From Brachybacterium squillarum M-6-3 (GTDB lineage: Bacteria > Actinomycetota > Actinomycetes > Actinomycetales > Dermabacteraceae): a stretch of 64,000 bases of DNA. Below, piece after piece: positions 1 through 8,395 of the stretch. The stretch's first letter is position 1. Each line of letters begins with the position of its first letter. The notes beneath the pieces were generated by a model. That model saw only the letters and a list, made by a program, of their open reading frames with translations, searched no databases and was not told where the DNA came from. Location of the stretch: positions 744,001 to 808,000 of the forward strand of contig NZ_AGBX01000007.1 of the NCBI RefSeq assembly GCF_000225825.1. The letters run 5' to 3'. The translations under genes were made by a program, and so were the position numbers.

Positions 1-55
1 GGCGACGGAATCGGTCCGGGACGTCCATATGGCGTCCGACGACATTGATCTCCAT
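1..55 (-). CDS. hpf: Ribosome hibernation promoting factor, N-terminal fragment
   Basis: Only the first 18 codons are in the window; the gene continues past base 1. The peptide begins MEINVVGRHMDVPDRFRR, the usual opening of HPF/RaiA proteins, which bind the 30S subunit and promote ribosome dimerisation in stationary phase. The ATG is at 55, and an AGGAG Shine-Dalgarno lies 7 bases upstream. The order lpqB-comF-hpf is the normal actinobacterial one and supports the call. secA would be expected next, outside the window. Confidence 0.8.
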   Translation of the reverse strand, partial: MEINVVGRHMDVPDRFRR

Positions 56-114
56 TGAGTTCTCCTCTGATCGGGGGCGGCCGCTCGGAGCCCGGCCGCG
101 ATGGCTCGTGCGCT

Positions 115-140
115 GAGGTGCTCACCTCCTTCTCAGAAGG
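115..140. promoter_or_regulatory. Two abutting inverted repeats upstream of hpf
   Basis: The comF-hpf gap (56-164) holds GAGGTG-CT-CACCTC at 115-128 and CCTTCT-C-AGAAGG at 128-140. Both are perfect dyads and they share base 128. The position upstream of a stress-induced gene suggests operators or a processing hairpin. No regulator can be named. Confidence 0.35.
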
Positions 141-164
141 ACCGTCCAGGTGTGACGGGGAGCA

Positions 165-1076
165 CTAGTGTGCCACGCGATCCTCGGGATGTCCTGGGAG
201 CGATCGCATCCCGCGCGGTGTGCCGGGAAGGTCCGGGATCCCGCCCCGGATGCTGGTCCCATCGGTGTCGGGCTCCTCGGGCCAGCGGGCCGCGGCGAGC
301 ACCATCGCGCCCTGCACGCGGGCACCGGCGGCGGTGAGCGCCGCGTGCAGGGCGCGCAGGGTGGCCCCGGTGGTGACGACGTCGTCGAGCAGCACCACAG
401 CGCGGCCCTCCAGCGGGGTGCCGCGGCCCAGCTCGACGTGGCGGGAGCGGCGCTGCACCCCCGAGCGGCCGTGCTGGGAGACCGGGGTGCGCAGGCGTCC
501 GCGCCAGGTCTCCGCGACCCCGGTGCGCGAGAGCTCCTGCGCGAGCTCGGCGACGTGGTCCTCCCCGCGACGGATCCGGGCCGCGCGGGAGGAGGGGGCG
601 GGCACCAGCAGCACGGGCTCCGCTCCCTCGACTCCCTCGACGTCCACGGCCGCGAGCTCCCGCACGGCGGGGGCGAGGGCCGCGGCCAGCGGCCGCGCCA
701 GGTGCAGGGCACCGCCGTTCTTCCAGCCCAGCACCAGGTCCCGCAGCCTGCCCCGGTAGGGGCCGAGGGCGAGCACCGGCAGCAGCGGGGCGAGGTCCAC
801 CCCGGCAGGGAGGCCACCCCCGGGCCGCACCCGGGCGTCCGCCAGCACCTGCAGCACCTCGCAGCGGGACTCGACCCGGCGCGGGGGCCCCGCCAGCTCC
901 GCGGCGCAGTCCGGGCACAGTCGGGTCCGCTCCCGGCCGCAGGGGCAGTGCCGCGGGGCCAGCAGCCCCCCGGTCTCGGCGAGCACCTCCCGCAGCAGCG
1001 ACCGTGCGCCCCCGCCCCGGGCCTGCTCCCCGGTCCGCCGCGCGGTGCCCCGGCGTCCTGCCCCGTGATCTGCCAT
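165..1076 (-). CDS. comF: ComF family phosphoribosyltransferase-like protein
   Basis: This 303-residue protein has a cysteine pattern near the N-terminus (Cys44, Cys46, Cys54, Cys57) of the ComF zinc-ribbon type. It also has a PRPP-binding loop VVLLDDVVTTGATL at residues 227-240, typical of type I phosphoribosyltransferases. In naturally competent bacteria ComF takes part in DNA uptake. In actinobacteria it is conserved beside lpqB and hpf, and its role there is unclear. The start is the ATG at 1076, 83 bases after the lpqB stop, so it is probably co-transcribed with mtrAB-lpqB. The C-terminal 60 residues after the PRPP loop are long and low in complexity. Confidence 0.88.
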   Translation of the reverse strand: MADHGAGRRGTARRTGEQARGGGARSLLREVLAETGGLLAPRHCPCGRERTRLCPDCAAELAGPPRRVESRCEVLQVLADARVRPGGGLPAGVDLAPLLPVLALGPYRGRLRDLVLGWKNGGALHLARPLAAALAPAVRELAAVDVEGVEGAEPVLLVPAPSSRAARIRRGEDHVAELAQELSRTGVAETWRGRLRTPVSQHGRSGVQRRSRHVELGRGTPLEGRAVVLLDDVVTTGATLRALHAALTAAGARVQGAMVLAAARWPEEPDTDGTSIRGGIPDLPGTPRGMRSLPGHPEDRVAH

Positions 1077-1159
1077 GCCCCATCGCACGCCCGTCGGGCC
1101 CGAGCGGCCACGGAGCGGGCGCGGCGGTGGACGGAGGGCGGCTGGGGAGGGGCGGCCGG

Positions 1160-2917
1160 TCAGTACAGGGCGGGATCCGTGGCCTCGAGGTCCAGCTCGC
1201 GCCAGCTCTCGCCGTCGCTGCGCCACAGGGTCCCGGCGCCGTCGCCGGCCCAGACGGCATCGGCGACGGCCGTCCCGGCGATCCGCTCCACCGGGCCGTC
1301 GAAGCCGGGCAGCGTGTCGACCCCCGCTGCCAGGTCCACCACCTGGGCGCGGACCTGCTCGTCGGCGGTCTGCACCCCGAGCACGAGGACCGCCTGGTCG
1401 TCGTACCAGCCGGCCTGGGCGAGGTCCTCCATGCCCGGCACACGGAGCACCCGCGGCTCGGTGAGCGCGGTGGGCACGCCCTCGGCGTCGCGCACGACCG
1501 CGCAGAGGTCCAGCCGGGTGGTGTCGTCCTGGGTGGAGAGCACCAGCATCCGGGTCGAGTCGGCGGCGAGGTCCAGGGCCCTCAGCTCGCGCCCCTCGAG
1601 CCAGGCCGCGTCGATCAGCACGTCGTCGCCGGCCCCGTCGCCGCGCAGCGCCACCAGCAGCCCGCTGCCCCCGGGGACGCTGGTCCACACGTAGCCGGCG
1701 TCGTCCACCCGCGGGGGCACGAAGCCGGCCCCGGTGACGGCCTCCCGGCGCGGCACGGAGCCGTCGGCGGAGGCGATCAGCACGGCGTTGCCGTCCTCCC
1801 GCAGGGCGGCGGCGAGCACGCCGTCCTTCGCGATCGCCGGGGCGCGCACGGTCATGTCCTCCAGCGCGGGGACGAGCTGGGTGCCGGCGCCGCCGGCGGT
1901 GCCCTCGTCGAGGGAGACCACGCCGCGGGCCCCGGCTGCGATGGGGCGGTGGACGGGCAGCGCCCGTTCCAGGGGGGGCTCGTCGGTGGGGGTCATATCG
2001 GCCCCGGCCCACACCAGCTGGGTGCTCGAGAGGGTGCGCACGGAGCGCAGCGAGGACTCCATCTGGGCCAGCGCGCGGGCGCGCGCCGCGGCGGGCAGCG
2101 CCCCGATCACCCCGGGGACCGTGATCTCCGGGGTGCCGTCGGCAGCGGTGCCCAGCCGGGCCAGGCCGATGCCGGACTCGGCCGGGACCGCGCTGGTCAC
2201 GGCCTCGCCGAGCACCGGTGAGGGCCCGGCGTCCAGGCGGTCCAGGACCTCCCCTGCGGCGTCCTGCAGCAGGAACCAGCGGTGGTCGGGCACCAGGTGC
2301 CGGGCGCGCGGATCCACGAAGTAGAGCTGGCCGGGGGCGAACAGCGCCTCGAACGCCGCCTCCGACAGGAAGATCCCGTCGGGCAGGCTCGCGATCCGCC
2401 ACCGCTCCTCGACCTGCTCCAGCTCGAGGGAGAACTGCCGGTTGGCGGGGCCGGCCAGCACGCTGCGCACCCCGGCCGAGTCCAGGGCGGCCACGGAGCG
2501 CAGGGCCAGGGTGACGGTGGCGCTGCCGGCCTGCTGGATCTCCAGCTCCTGGGTGCCCGAGTAGATGGTGACCCCGGAGCTGGGGTCCCAGGACTCGCGG
2601 GCGGACGGGGTGAGGAACTCGCGGGCCACCGCGTAGTCGTCGGCCGCTCCGACGCCGGCCTGCACGAAGCCGCGCACCACCTCCACGGCGCTGGCACCGT
2701 CCTCGGGCGGCACCGCCCGCACGTAGGGGGCGCCGCCGGAGACGCCCTCCCCCACCGGTCGCACCTCGATGTCGGTGGAGGTGGGGATGCGGGCGCAGCC
2801 GGTGCCGAGCCCGAGGAGCGCCGCGGCGCCGAGACCCAGCACGCGGCGGCGCCCCGGCAGCGCGGGGCGGACTGCGGGGTCGTGTCGTCCGGGACGGTCG
2901 GGTCGGGGTGCGGTCAT
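1160..2917 (-). CDS. lpqB: Lipoprotein LpqB (MtrAB accessory protein)
   Basis: This is a 585-residue lipoprotein. The N-terminus has an arginine cluster, a hydrophobic stretch and a lipobox LGTGC with Cys41, so it should be lipid-anchored on the outer face of the membrane. The RRRVLG motif just before the hydrophobic stretch also fits a Tat-type signal. The first half matches the GerMN-like region of LpqB and the rest the beta-propeller-like region. In mycobacteria LpqB interacts with the extracytoplasmic domain of MtrB and modulates MtrA signalling. Its ATG overlaps the mtrB stop (ATGA at 2914-2917), which is translational coupling and the standard mtrA-mtrB-lpqB order. Confidence 0.93.
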   Translation of the reverse strand: MTAPRPDRPGRHDPAVRPALPGRRRVLGLGAAALLGLGTGCARIPTSTDIEVRPVGEGVSGGAPYVRAVPPEDGASAVEVVRGFVQAGVGAADDYAVAREFLTPSARESWDPSSGVTIYSGTQELEIQQAGSATVTLALRSVAALDSAGVRSVLAGPANRQFSLELEQVEERWRIASLPDGIFLSEAAFEALFAPGQLYFVDPRARHLVPDHRWFLLQDAAGEVLDRLDAGPSPVLGEAVTSAVPAESGIGLARLGTAADGTPEITVPGVIGALPAAARARALAQMESSLRSVRTLSSTQLVWAGADMTPTDEPPLERALPVHRPIAAGARGVVSLDEGTAGGAGTQLVPALEDMTVRAPAIAKDGVLAAALREDGNAVLIASADGSVPRREAVTGAGFVPPRVDDAGYVWTSVPGGSGLLVALRGDGAGDDVLIDAAWLEGRELRALDLAADSTRMLVLSTQDDTTRLDLCAVVRDAEGVPTALTEPRVLRVPGMEDLAQAGWYDDQAVLVLGVQTADEQVRAQVVDLAAGVDTLPGFDGPVERIAGTAVADAVWAGDGAGTLWRSDGESWRELDLEATDPALY

Positions 2918-4614
2918 CGGTCCTCCTCCCGGTCGAGGTCGGCCGGGGACTCCTCGGTGTCCCAGCCGGGCAGCTGGTCGGGGGCGACGGGCAGCTCCCC
3001 GGTGATCGGCGGCGGCTCCTCGGCTCCGCGGACGAAGGAGCGCTCCAGCCGCAGCGGCGAGCGGGTGAGCGGCGTGCCCGGACGGCGCGGCAGGGTGAGG
3101 CGGAAGACGGCGCCGCGGCCCTCCTGCCCCCAGGCCTGCAGCCAGCCCTCGTGCAGCCGGGTGTCCTCCGCGGAGATCGACAGCCCCAGGCCGGTGCCGC
3201 CGAGGGTCCGGGCGCGGGAGGGATCGGCCCGCCAGAAGCGGTCGAAGACGCGCCGGGCGTCCTGCGGGGAGATGCCGTGCCCGAAGTCCTGGACCACCAC
3301 CGCCACGGCCTGCTCGTCGCCCGCGCAGCGCACCACCACGGGTCCGCCGGCGCCGTGCTCGATGGCGTTGGTGAGCAGGTTGCGCAGCACCCGGTCCACC
3401 CGCCGGGCGTCGACCACGGCGTGCAGGTCCCCGGCGGCCGGATGCACCTCGAGCTCGCAGCCACGGGCCTCCGCCAGCGGGGCGGCGTCGCGGACCGCCC
3501 GCTCCACCAGGGCGCCGAGGTCCTCGCGCTGCGGCTCGAGCACCGCGGCGCCCGCGTCGAAGCGGGAGATCTCCAGCAGATCCGCCAGCAGCGCGTCGAA
3601 GCGCTCCACCTGCGCGGTCAGCAGCTCCGCGGTGCGCCCGAGCTCCCCCGGCAGGTCCTCGCGCGCGGTGTTCAGCACGGAGGCCGCCATCCGGATCGTG
3701 GTCAGCGGGGTGCGCAGCTCGTGGGAGACGTCGGAGACGAAGCGATGCTGCAGGCGGGACAGCTCGGTGAGGTCCTCGACCTTCTGCTCGAGGGTGTCGG
3801 CCATCTCGTTGAAGGAGACCCCCACCCGCGCCAGCTCGTCGCCGCCGGAGACCACGACCCGGCTGCTGAGGTCGCCGCCGGCCATCCGCTCGGCGGCCTC
3901 GGCGGCGCGCTTGAGGGGGGTGGTGACCAGCCGCGCCACCACCACCGCGATGCCCACCACGAGGGCCAGCAGCACGCCGCCGCCGCCCAGCATCACCCGC
4001 TGCACGAAGGACAGCGTCTCCTGCTCCTCCTCCATCGGGTAGAGCACGAAGAGGTCGTAGGTGCCGGTGCCGGGCACCTCGACGCGGGTGCCGACCAGCA
4101 GGGCCGGGATCTCCTGCCCGCTGCCGGCGTCCCAGGCGATCGACCGCCACACCAGCGACTCGGGCTCCGCCGCCACCGTCTCCCGGAAGCCGGAGCCCAC
4201 CTGGTCCAGCAGGGACTCGTCGGAGGCCACCTGCAGAACGCTCGCACCCTCGTCCACGGGCACCAGCGCGATCTCCCGGTGCGAGGCCTCACCCTGACTG
4301 CCCGAGGGGTTCACGAAGGCCGTGGCCTGGTCCTGCTGCTGGGTGGTGGTGGAGTCGGCCAGGTTCGCCATCTGCACCATCAGGTCGCTGCGCACCTCGG
4401 CGGTCTCCTCCAGCACCCTCTCGCGGCGCTGCTCGTAGAGCCCGTCGGCGATCACGGAGGACAGGTAGGAGCCGACGGCCAGCACCGCCACCGTGGACAG
4501 CACCGTGGTTACCACGACCACCCGCAGGGCCAGGGGCCAGGAGCGGGGATCCGCACCGGTGAGGGCGGCACGGGACGCCCGGCGGAGCCGGGAGGGCCCC
4601 TCCTCGGCGCTCAG
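2914..4614 (-). CDS. mtrB: Two-component sensor histidine kinase MtrB
   Basis: This is a membrane sensor kinase paired with MtrA, which controls cell-wall and division genes in actinobacteria. With the start used here it has 566 residues: a transmembrane segment near 32-54, an extracytoplasmic sensor domain, a second transmembrane segment at 207-229, HAMP at about 230-282, the phospho-acceptor box SDVSHELRTPL with His298, and the N, G1 (DFGHGIS) and G2 (GTGLGLSI) ATPase boxes. The start is unusual. No in-frame ATG, GTG or TTG lies near the mtrA stop. The only codon giving a full N-terminus is a CTG that overlaps that stop. The first GTG (4521) would begin inside the first membrane helix. The 5' boundary is therefore uncertain. 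Confidence 0.92.
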   Translation of the reverse strand: MSAEEGPSRLRRASRAALTGADPRSWPLALRVVVVTTVLSTVAVLAVGSYLSSVIADGLYEQRRERVLEETAEVRSDLMVQMANLADSTTTQQQDQATAFVNPSGSQGEASHREIALVPVDEGASVLQVASDESLLDQVGSGFRETVAAEPESLVWRSIAWDAGSGQEIPALLVGTRVEVPGTGTYDLFVLYPMEEEQETLSFVQRVMLGGGGVLLALVVGIAVVVARLVTTPLKRAAEAAERMAGGDLSSRVVVSGGDELARVGVSFNEMADTLEQKVEDLTELSRLQHRFVSDVSHELRTPLTTIRMAASVLNTAREDLPGELGRTAELLTAQVERFDALLADLLEISRFDAGAAVLEPQREDLGALVERAVRDAAPLAEARGCELEVHPAAGDLHAVVDARRVDRVLRNLLTNAIEHGAGGPVVVRCAGDEQAVAVVVQDFGHGISPQDARRVFDRFWRADPSRARTLGGTGLGLSISAEDTRLHEGWLQAWGQEGRGAVFRLTLPRRPGTPLTRSPLRLERSFVRGAEEPPPITGELPVAPDQLPGWDTEESPADLDREEDR

Positions 4615-5306
4615 GCCGCCCCGCCCGCGCGGTACCCCACGCCGCGCACGGTCACCACGATGCGGGGGTTCTCGGGGTCGTGCTCGATCTTCGAGCGCAG
4701 CCGCTGCACGTGCACGTTGACCAGGCGGGTGTCGGCGCTGTGGCGGTAGCCCCAGACGTCGCGCAACAGCACGTCGCGGGTGAAGACCTGCCAGGGCTTG
4801 CGGGCCAGCTGGGTGAGCAGGTCGAACTCGAGCGGGGTCAGCGAGATCAGCTCGTCCCCGCGGCGCACCTCGTGGCCGTCGACGTCGATGGCGAGGTCCC
4901 CGATGGTGAGCTGCTCGGTGCTGGGCGCCTCCACCCGGCGCACCCGCGCCTTGATCCGGGCCACCAGCTCGTCGGGCTCGAAGGGCTTGGTGAGGTAGTC
5001 GTCGGCCCCCGCCTCCAGGCCCTCGACCACGTCGGCGGTGTCGGAGCGGGCGGTGAGCATGATGATCGGGACGTCGGAGTCGCGACGCAGCCGGCGGCAC
5101 ACCTCGATCCCGTCCATGCCCGGGAGCATGAGGTCCAGCAGCACCAGGTCCGGGTGCAGCCGCGGGAAGGTCTCCAGGGCGGAGGCCCCGTCGGGCGAGG
5201 TCGCCACCTCGAAGCCCTTGCCGCGCAGGACGATGCCGACCATCTCGGCGATCGCCTGGTCGTCGTCGACCACGAGGATGCGTGAAGAGGTCGTCATGGG
5301 GGACAT
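4611..5306 (-). CDS. mtrA: Response regulator MtrA
   Basis: This is an OmpR-family regulator of 231 residues. The receiver domain has the acidic pocket VVDDD, phospho-acceptor Asp58 in LVLLDLMLPG, and the conserved LTAR and KPF motifs. The C-terminal winged helix ends in VTVRGVGYRAGG. The neighbours (mtrB, lpqB) settle the identity. Two in-frame ATGs lie at 5306 and 5297. I chose 5306 because a -10-like CACGAT lies 6 bases upstream, as in a leaderless message, and neither ATG has a Shine-Dalgarno. If 5297 is used the protein is three residues shorter. Confidence 0.95.
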   Translation of the reverse strand: MSPMTTSSRILVVDDDQAIAEMVGIVLRGKGFEVATSPDGASALETFPRLHPDLVLLDLMLPGMDGIEVCRRLRRDSDVPIIMLTARSDTADVVEGLEAGADDYLTKPFEPDELVARIKARVRRVEAPSTEQLTIGDLAIDVDGHEVRRGDELISLTPLEFDLLTQLARKPWQVFTRDVLLRDVWGYRHSADTRLVNVHVQRLRSKIEHDPENPRIVVTVRGVGYRAGGAA

Positions 5307-5312
5307 TGTGCC

Positions 5313-5318
5313 ATCGTG
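5313..5318 (-). promoter_or_regulatory. Probable mtrA -10 element (leaderless)
   Basis: CACGAT on the minus strand lies 6 bases before the ATG at 5306. It keeps the important A2 and T6 of a TAnnnT hexamer. No clear -35 is visible, so this is weaker than the other leaderless promoters in the window. Confidence 0.35.
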
Positions 5319-5359
5319 CCGGGCAGGGTCGACGTTCGTCGGATCGGCGCGGGGGCCCG

Positions 5360-5379
5360 GGCTCCCTAGGGTGGGAGCC
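5360..5379 (+). promoter_or_regulatory. Promoter with an inverted repeat flanking the -10
   Basis: A -10 hexamer TAGGGT (5367-5372) is flanked exactly by GGCTCCC (5360-5366) and its reverse complement GGGAGCC (5373-5379). Transcription would start near 5380 and give a leader of about 55 bases before the ATG at 5434. The layout looks like an operator centred on the -10, or a hairpin at the very 5' end of the transcript if initiation is upstream. Confidence 0.55.
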
Positions 5380-5433
5380 TCTCGCCCCCGGGACCTCCCC
5401 GAGCCAGCGGGCGGGCAGCGATGGGAGCACGCG

Positions 5434-6537
5434 ATGAGCAGCAGCTGGACGGCACCGGGAGCCCCCGACGGCTCGGCACGCGAGGACACCCCGGCGACCG
5501 GCGGACCGACGGCGGCCACCGCACCGGGCGGCCCCGGCCGCGAGCTCGACGCCGAGCTGCCGCTGTTCCCCCTGCGCCCACTCGGGGTCGGCGAGATCCT
5601 CGGCGCGGCGATGCGCATCTACCGGCTGCGGCCGCGCCCCGTGCTGCTGCTGGCCCTGCTGGTCTACGGGGTCACCGGGGTGCTGGCGACGGTCGCGACC
5701 GGGGCCTCCCTGATGCCGATGATGTCGGACATGCAGGCGACGCTGCAGGACCCCACCGCGAGCTCCACCTCCTACGCCACGGGCGACCTGCTGGCCACCG
5801 TGCTCGGCTCCCTCGGCACCACCGTGCTCGCGCTGGTGGCGGCCGCCGTGGTCACCGCGCCGGTCGCGGCCCTCGCGATCGCCGAGGCGGCCGGGGAGCA
5901 CACCGCGACCGAGACCTTCTGGGCCTCCGCCCGCCGCCTGGCACTGCCCGCGGTCGGGATCTCGCTGCTGGTGAACCTCGCCTCCGGGATCGCCCTGCTG
6001 GCCGTCGGCGCGCTGGCGGCGGTGCCGCTGGCCCTCACCGGTCCGAGTCCCCTGACCGTGCTGGTGCTGCTGCTCGGCATCCTGCTGGGCGGGCTGGTCT
6101 CGCTGTACATCTGGGCGCGCTGCGTCCTGGCGATCCCGGTGCTCGCGGTGGAGGGCACCGGCGTGACCGGCGCGCTGCGCCGCGCGCTGGCCCTCACCGC
6201 GGGGAGCCGGCAGTGGCGGGTCATCGGCATCGCCCTGCTGATCTCCCTGCTGTCCGTGCTCGCCGTGCAGGTGATCGCCGGGGTGGTGGGCTTCGTCGGC
6301 GGCGCCGGCTACGCGGTCATCCTGCTGTCCACGTCGGGGGAGGGCATCCTGGCCGCGACCCTCCTGCTCAGCGCCGTCAGCGCGATCGGCACCTTCCTGG
6401 CCAGCGCGCTGCTGGCCCCCTTCACCGCCGCCGGGTACGCGACCCTCTACGCAGACCAGCGGATGCGCGAGGAGGCGTTCGACGTCGAGCTCGGGCGCCG
6501 CCGCCGGGCGGCACGGCCCGGGGCGTGGCAGGGATGA
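5434..6537 (+). CDS. Multi-pass membrane protein (glycerophosphodiesterase membrane-domain-like)
   Basis: This is a 367-residue protein with a Pro/Ala-rich cytoplasmic N-terminus of about 45 residues, followed by roughly six long hydrophobic segments. The motif PLGVGEILGAAMRIYR before the first helix is typical of actinobacterial membrane proteins annotated as glycerophosphoryl diester phosphodiesterase membrane domain. No catalytic domain is present, so no enzyme activity should be assumed. It is the first gene of an operon in which every later gene overlaps or nearly touches the one before (DUF4129, DUF4350, MoxR, DUF58). A GGGAGC Shine-Dalgarno precedes the ATG. Confidence 0.75.
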   Translation: MSSSWTAPGAPDGSAREDTPATGGPTAATAPGGPGRELDAELPLFPLRPLGVGEILGAAMRIYRLRPRPVLLLALLVYGVTGVLATVATGASLMPMMSDMQATLQDPTASSTSYATGDLLATVLGSLGTTVLALVAAAVVTAPVAALAIAEAAGEHTATETFWASARRLALPAVGISLLVNLASGIALLAVGALAAVPLALTGPSPLTVLVLLLGILLGGLVSLYIWARCVLAIPVLAVEGTGVTGALRRALALTAGSRQWRVIGIALLISLLSVLAVQVIAGVVGFVGGAGYAVILLSTSGEGILAATLLLSAVSAIGTFLASALLAPFTAAGYATLYADQRMREEAFDVELGRRRRAARPGAWQG

Positions 6538-7175
6538 TCGCGGCCGCTCCCCCGCCGGACCCCGAGGAGGCCCGCTCCCGGGTGCTCGAGGAGCTCTCGA
6601 AATCGGAGTACGACACCTCGGGGGGCTTCCTGGAGTGGCTGCTGGGGCACCTCGAGTCCTGGTTCGCGGCGCTCATGGACGGCGTCAGGGGCTCCAGCAC
6701 GACCCAGGGGGTGCTCACCGTGGTGGTGCTGCTGCTCCTGCTGGTCGCGGCCGTGCTGGTGCTGCGCCGCACCGGGAACCTGCGCCGCAGCGCCGCGCTC
6801 GCCGAGGAGCGTGCACTGGACGCCGAGGAGCACCTGCGCGCCGAGGTGCTGCGCGAGCGCGCCCGCGCCGCCCTGGGGGCCGGCCGCCGCGACGACGCCA
6901 CCGTGCTGGCGCTGCGCGCCCTGGTCCGCGACCTCGAGGAGCGCACCCTGCTGGAGGTCGACGCCGGCATGACCGCGCACGAGGCGGCGATCGCGGCCGC
7001 CCGGCCCTTCCCCGAGCTGCGCCCGAGCCTGCTGCGCGGCGCCGCCGCCTTCGACACCGCCGCCTACTCCGCCCGCCCGGCGACGGCGAAGCAGGCCGAG
7101 GACCTGCTGCGCCTGGCCGAGTACCTGGCCGGATCCACCCCGGACCTCGCCGCCCTCGACGGGACCCCCGCATGA
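6534..7175 (+). CDS. DUF4129 domain protein
   Basis: This 213-residue protein has a single membrane helix near residues 60-80 (VLTVVVLLLLLVAAVLVL). A cytoplasmic DUF4129-type helical region follows, with ERTLLEVDAGMTAHEAA and a tyrosine/alanine-rich C-terminal helix. DUF4129 proteins in actinobacteria sit beside MoxR and DUF58 genes, and their biochemical function is unknown. The ATG overlaps the previous stop (ATGA), so it is translationally coupled. Confidence 0.8.
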   Translation: MIAAAPPPDPEEARSRVLEELSKSEYDTSGGFLEWLLGHLESWFAALMDGVRGSSTTQGVLTVVVLLLLLVAAVLVLRRTGNLRRSAALAEERALDAEEHLRAEVLRERARAALGAGRRDDATVLALRALVRDLEERTLLEVDAGMTAHEAAIAAARPFPELRPSLLRGAAAFDTAAYSARPATAKQAEDLLRLAEYLAGSTPDLAALDGTPA

Positions 7176-8395
7176 GCGCCCCCGCCCCTGCAGCGGCCCC
7201 CGCGCCGGAGGCGACACCGGGCGCCGGGTCCACGAGGCCCCGCCCCGCGGAGCGCAAACGCCGGCCCGGCTGGCTGGTCGCCGCCGTGGTGCTGGTGCTC
7301 GTCGCCACCACCGTGACGATCATGGCCCGCGGCGCCTACCGTGACGGCCCCCTCGAGCCCGGGGCCCCCACCCCGCAGGGATCCAAGGCCCTGGTGCAGG
7401 TGCTGGCGCGGGACGGCGTGGAGACGGAGACCCTGCGCCACGCCGCCGACGCCGCCGCCGAGCTGCGCGCGGGCCGGCCCGTGCTGCTGGACGCGAGCGC
7501 AGGCCTCTCCCCCGCCCAGCTCGACCTGCTGGCCGAGGCCCACCGCGAAGGCGGCGGCCGTCTGGTCCTGCTGCGCCCCGACCTCGCCGCCCTGAGGGCC
7601 CTCGCCCCCGGGATCATCCCCACCGGCAGCCTCGAGGAGGCGAGCGACGTGACCGCCGCGGGCGCCTGCGGGGCGGTGGACACCCGCGCCGGGACCCTGC
7701 GGGTGCAGGGCGAGGAGGGCGCGCTCGGCGACTCCTCCCTCTACCAGATCACCGCCGACGCCCCCGCCGACGCCGCCACCTGCTTCGAGGCCGGCGAGGG
7801 CTCCCTGCTGGCGGCCGCCGGGGACGTGACCGTGCTGGGCAGCCCCGACGTGCTCAGCAACGAGGGCGTCGCGGGGGCCGACAACGCCGCCCTCGCCCTC
7901 GGGCTGCTCGGTGAGGAGGGGACCCTGGGCTGGTACCTGCCCTCCCCGGGCGACCCGCTGGCCTCCGGCACCCCCACCCTGATCGACCACCTGCCGCGCT
8001 GGGCCGGCCCGCTGGCCCTGTGGCTGCTGGCGGTCGCGGCGCTGGGCCTGTGGGTCGCCTCGCGCCGGCTCGGCCCCGTCGTCGTCGAACCGCTGCCGGT
8101 GGCGGTCCGCCCCGAGGAGCTGGTGCGCGGCCGGGCGCGGCTGCTGCAGAGCGCCCACGCCCGCGAGGCCGCCGCCACCTCCCTGCGCACCGCCGCCGCC
8201 CGCCGCCTCGCCGGCCGGCTCGGCCTGCGCGGCGAGCACACCCTGGACGCCCTGGTGGCGGCCCTGGGACCCCACACCGACCGCTCCCCCGAGCAGCTGC
8301 GCAGCCTGCTCGGCCCCGCCCCCGTCCCCACGGACCAGCAGCTGGTGCGGCTGGCCCGGGACCTCGACCACCTCGAGAAGGAGATCGACCGATGA
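7172..8395 (+). CDS. DUF4350 domain-containing membrane protein
   Basis: This is a 407-residue protein. An N-terminal membrane helix (about residues 32-50) is followed by an extracytoplasmic DUF4350 domain that starts NPQGSKAL-like (here TPQGSKALVQVLARDG). A second helix near 275-295 (PLALWLLAVAALGLWVASRRLG) leads to a cytoplasmic tail of about 110 residues. DUF4350 resembles a glutamine-amidotransferase-like fold, but no catalytic triad is evident here. It overlaps both neighbours by 4 bases, between DUF4129 and MoxR, the standard order of this actinobacterial module. Confidence 0.82.
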   Translation: MSAPAPAAAPAPEATPGAGSTRPRPAERKRRPGWLVAAVVLVLVATTVTIMARGAYRDGPLEPGAPTPQGSKALVQVLARDGVETETLRHAADAAAELRAGRPVLLDASAGLSPAQLDLLAEAHREGGGRLVLLRPDLAALRALAPGIIPTGSLEEASDVTAAGACGAVDTRAGTLRVQGEEGALGDSSLYQITADAPADAATCFEAGEGSLLAAAGDVTVLGSPDVLSNEGVAGADNAALALGLLGEEGTLGWYLPSPGDPLASGTPTLIDHLPRWAGPLALWLLAVAALGLWVASRRLGPVVVEPLPVAVRPEELVRGRARLLQSAHAREAAATSLRTAAARRLAGRLGLRGEHTLDALVAALGPHTDRSPEQLRSLLGPAPVPTDQQLVRLARDLDHLEKEIDR

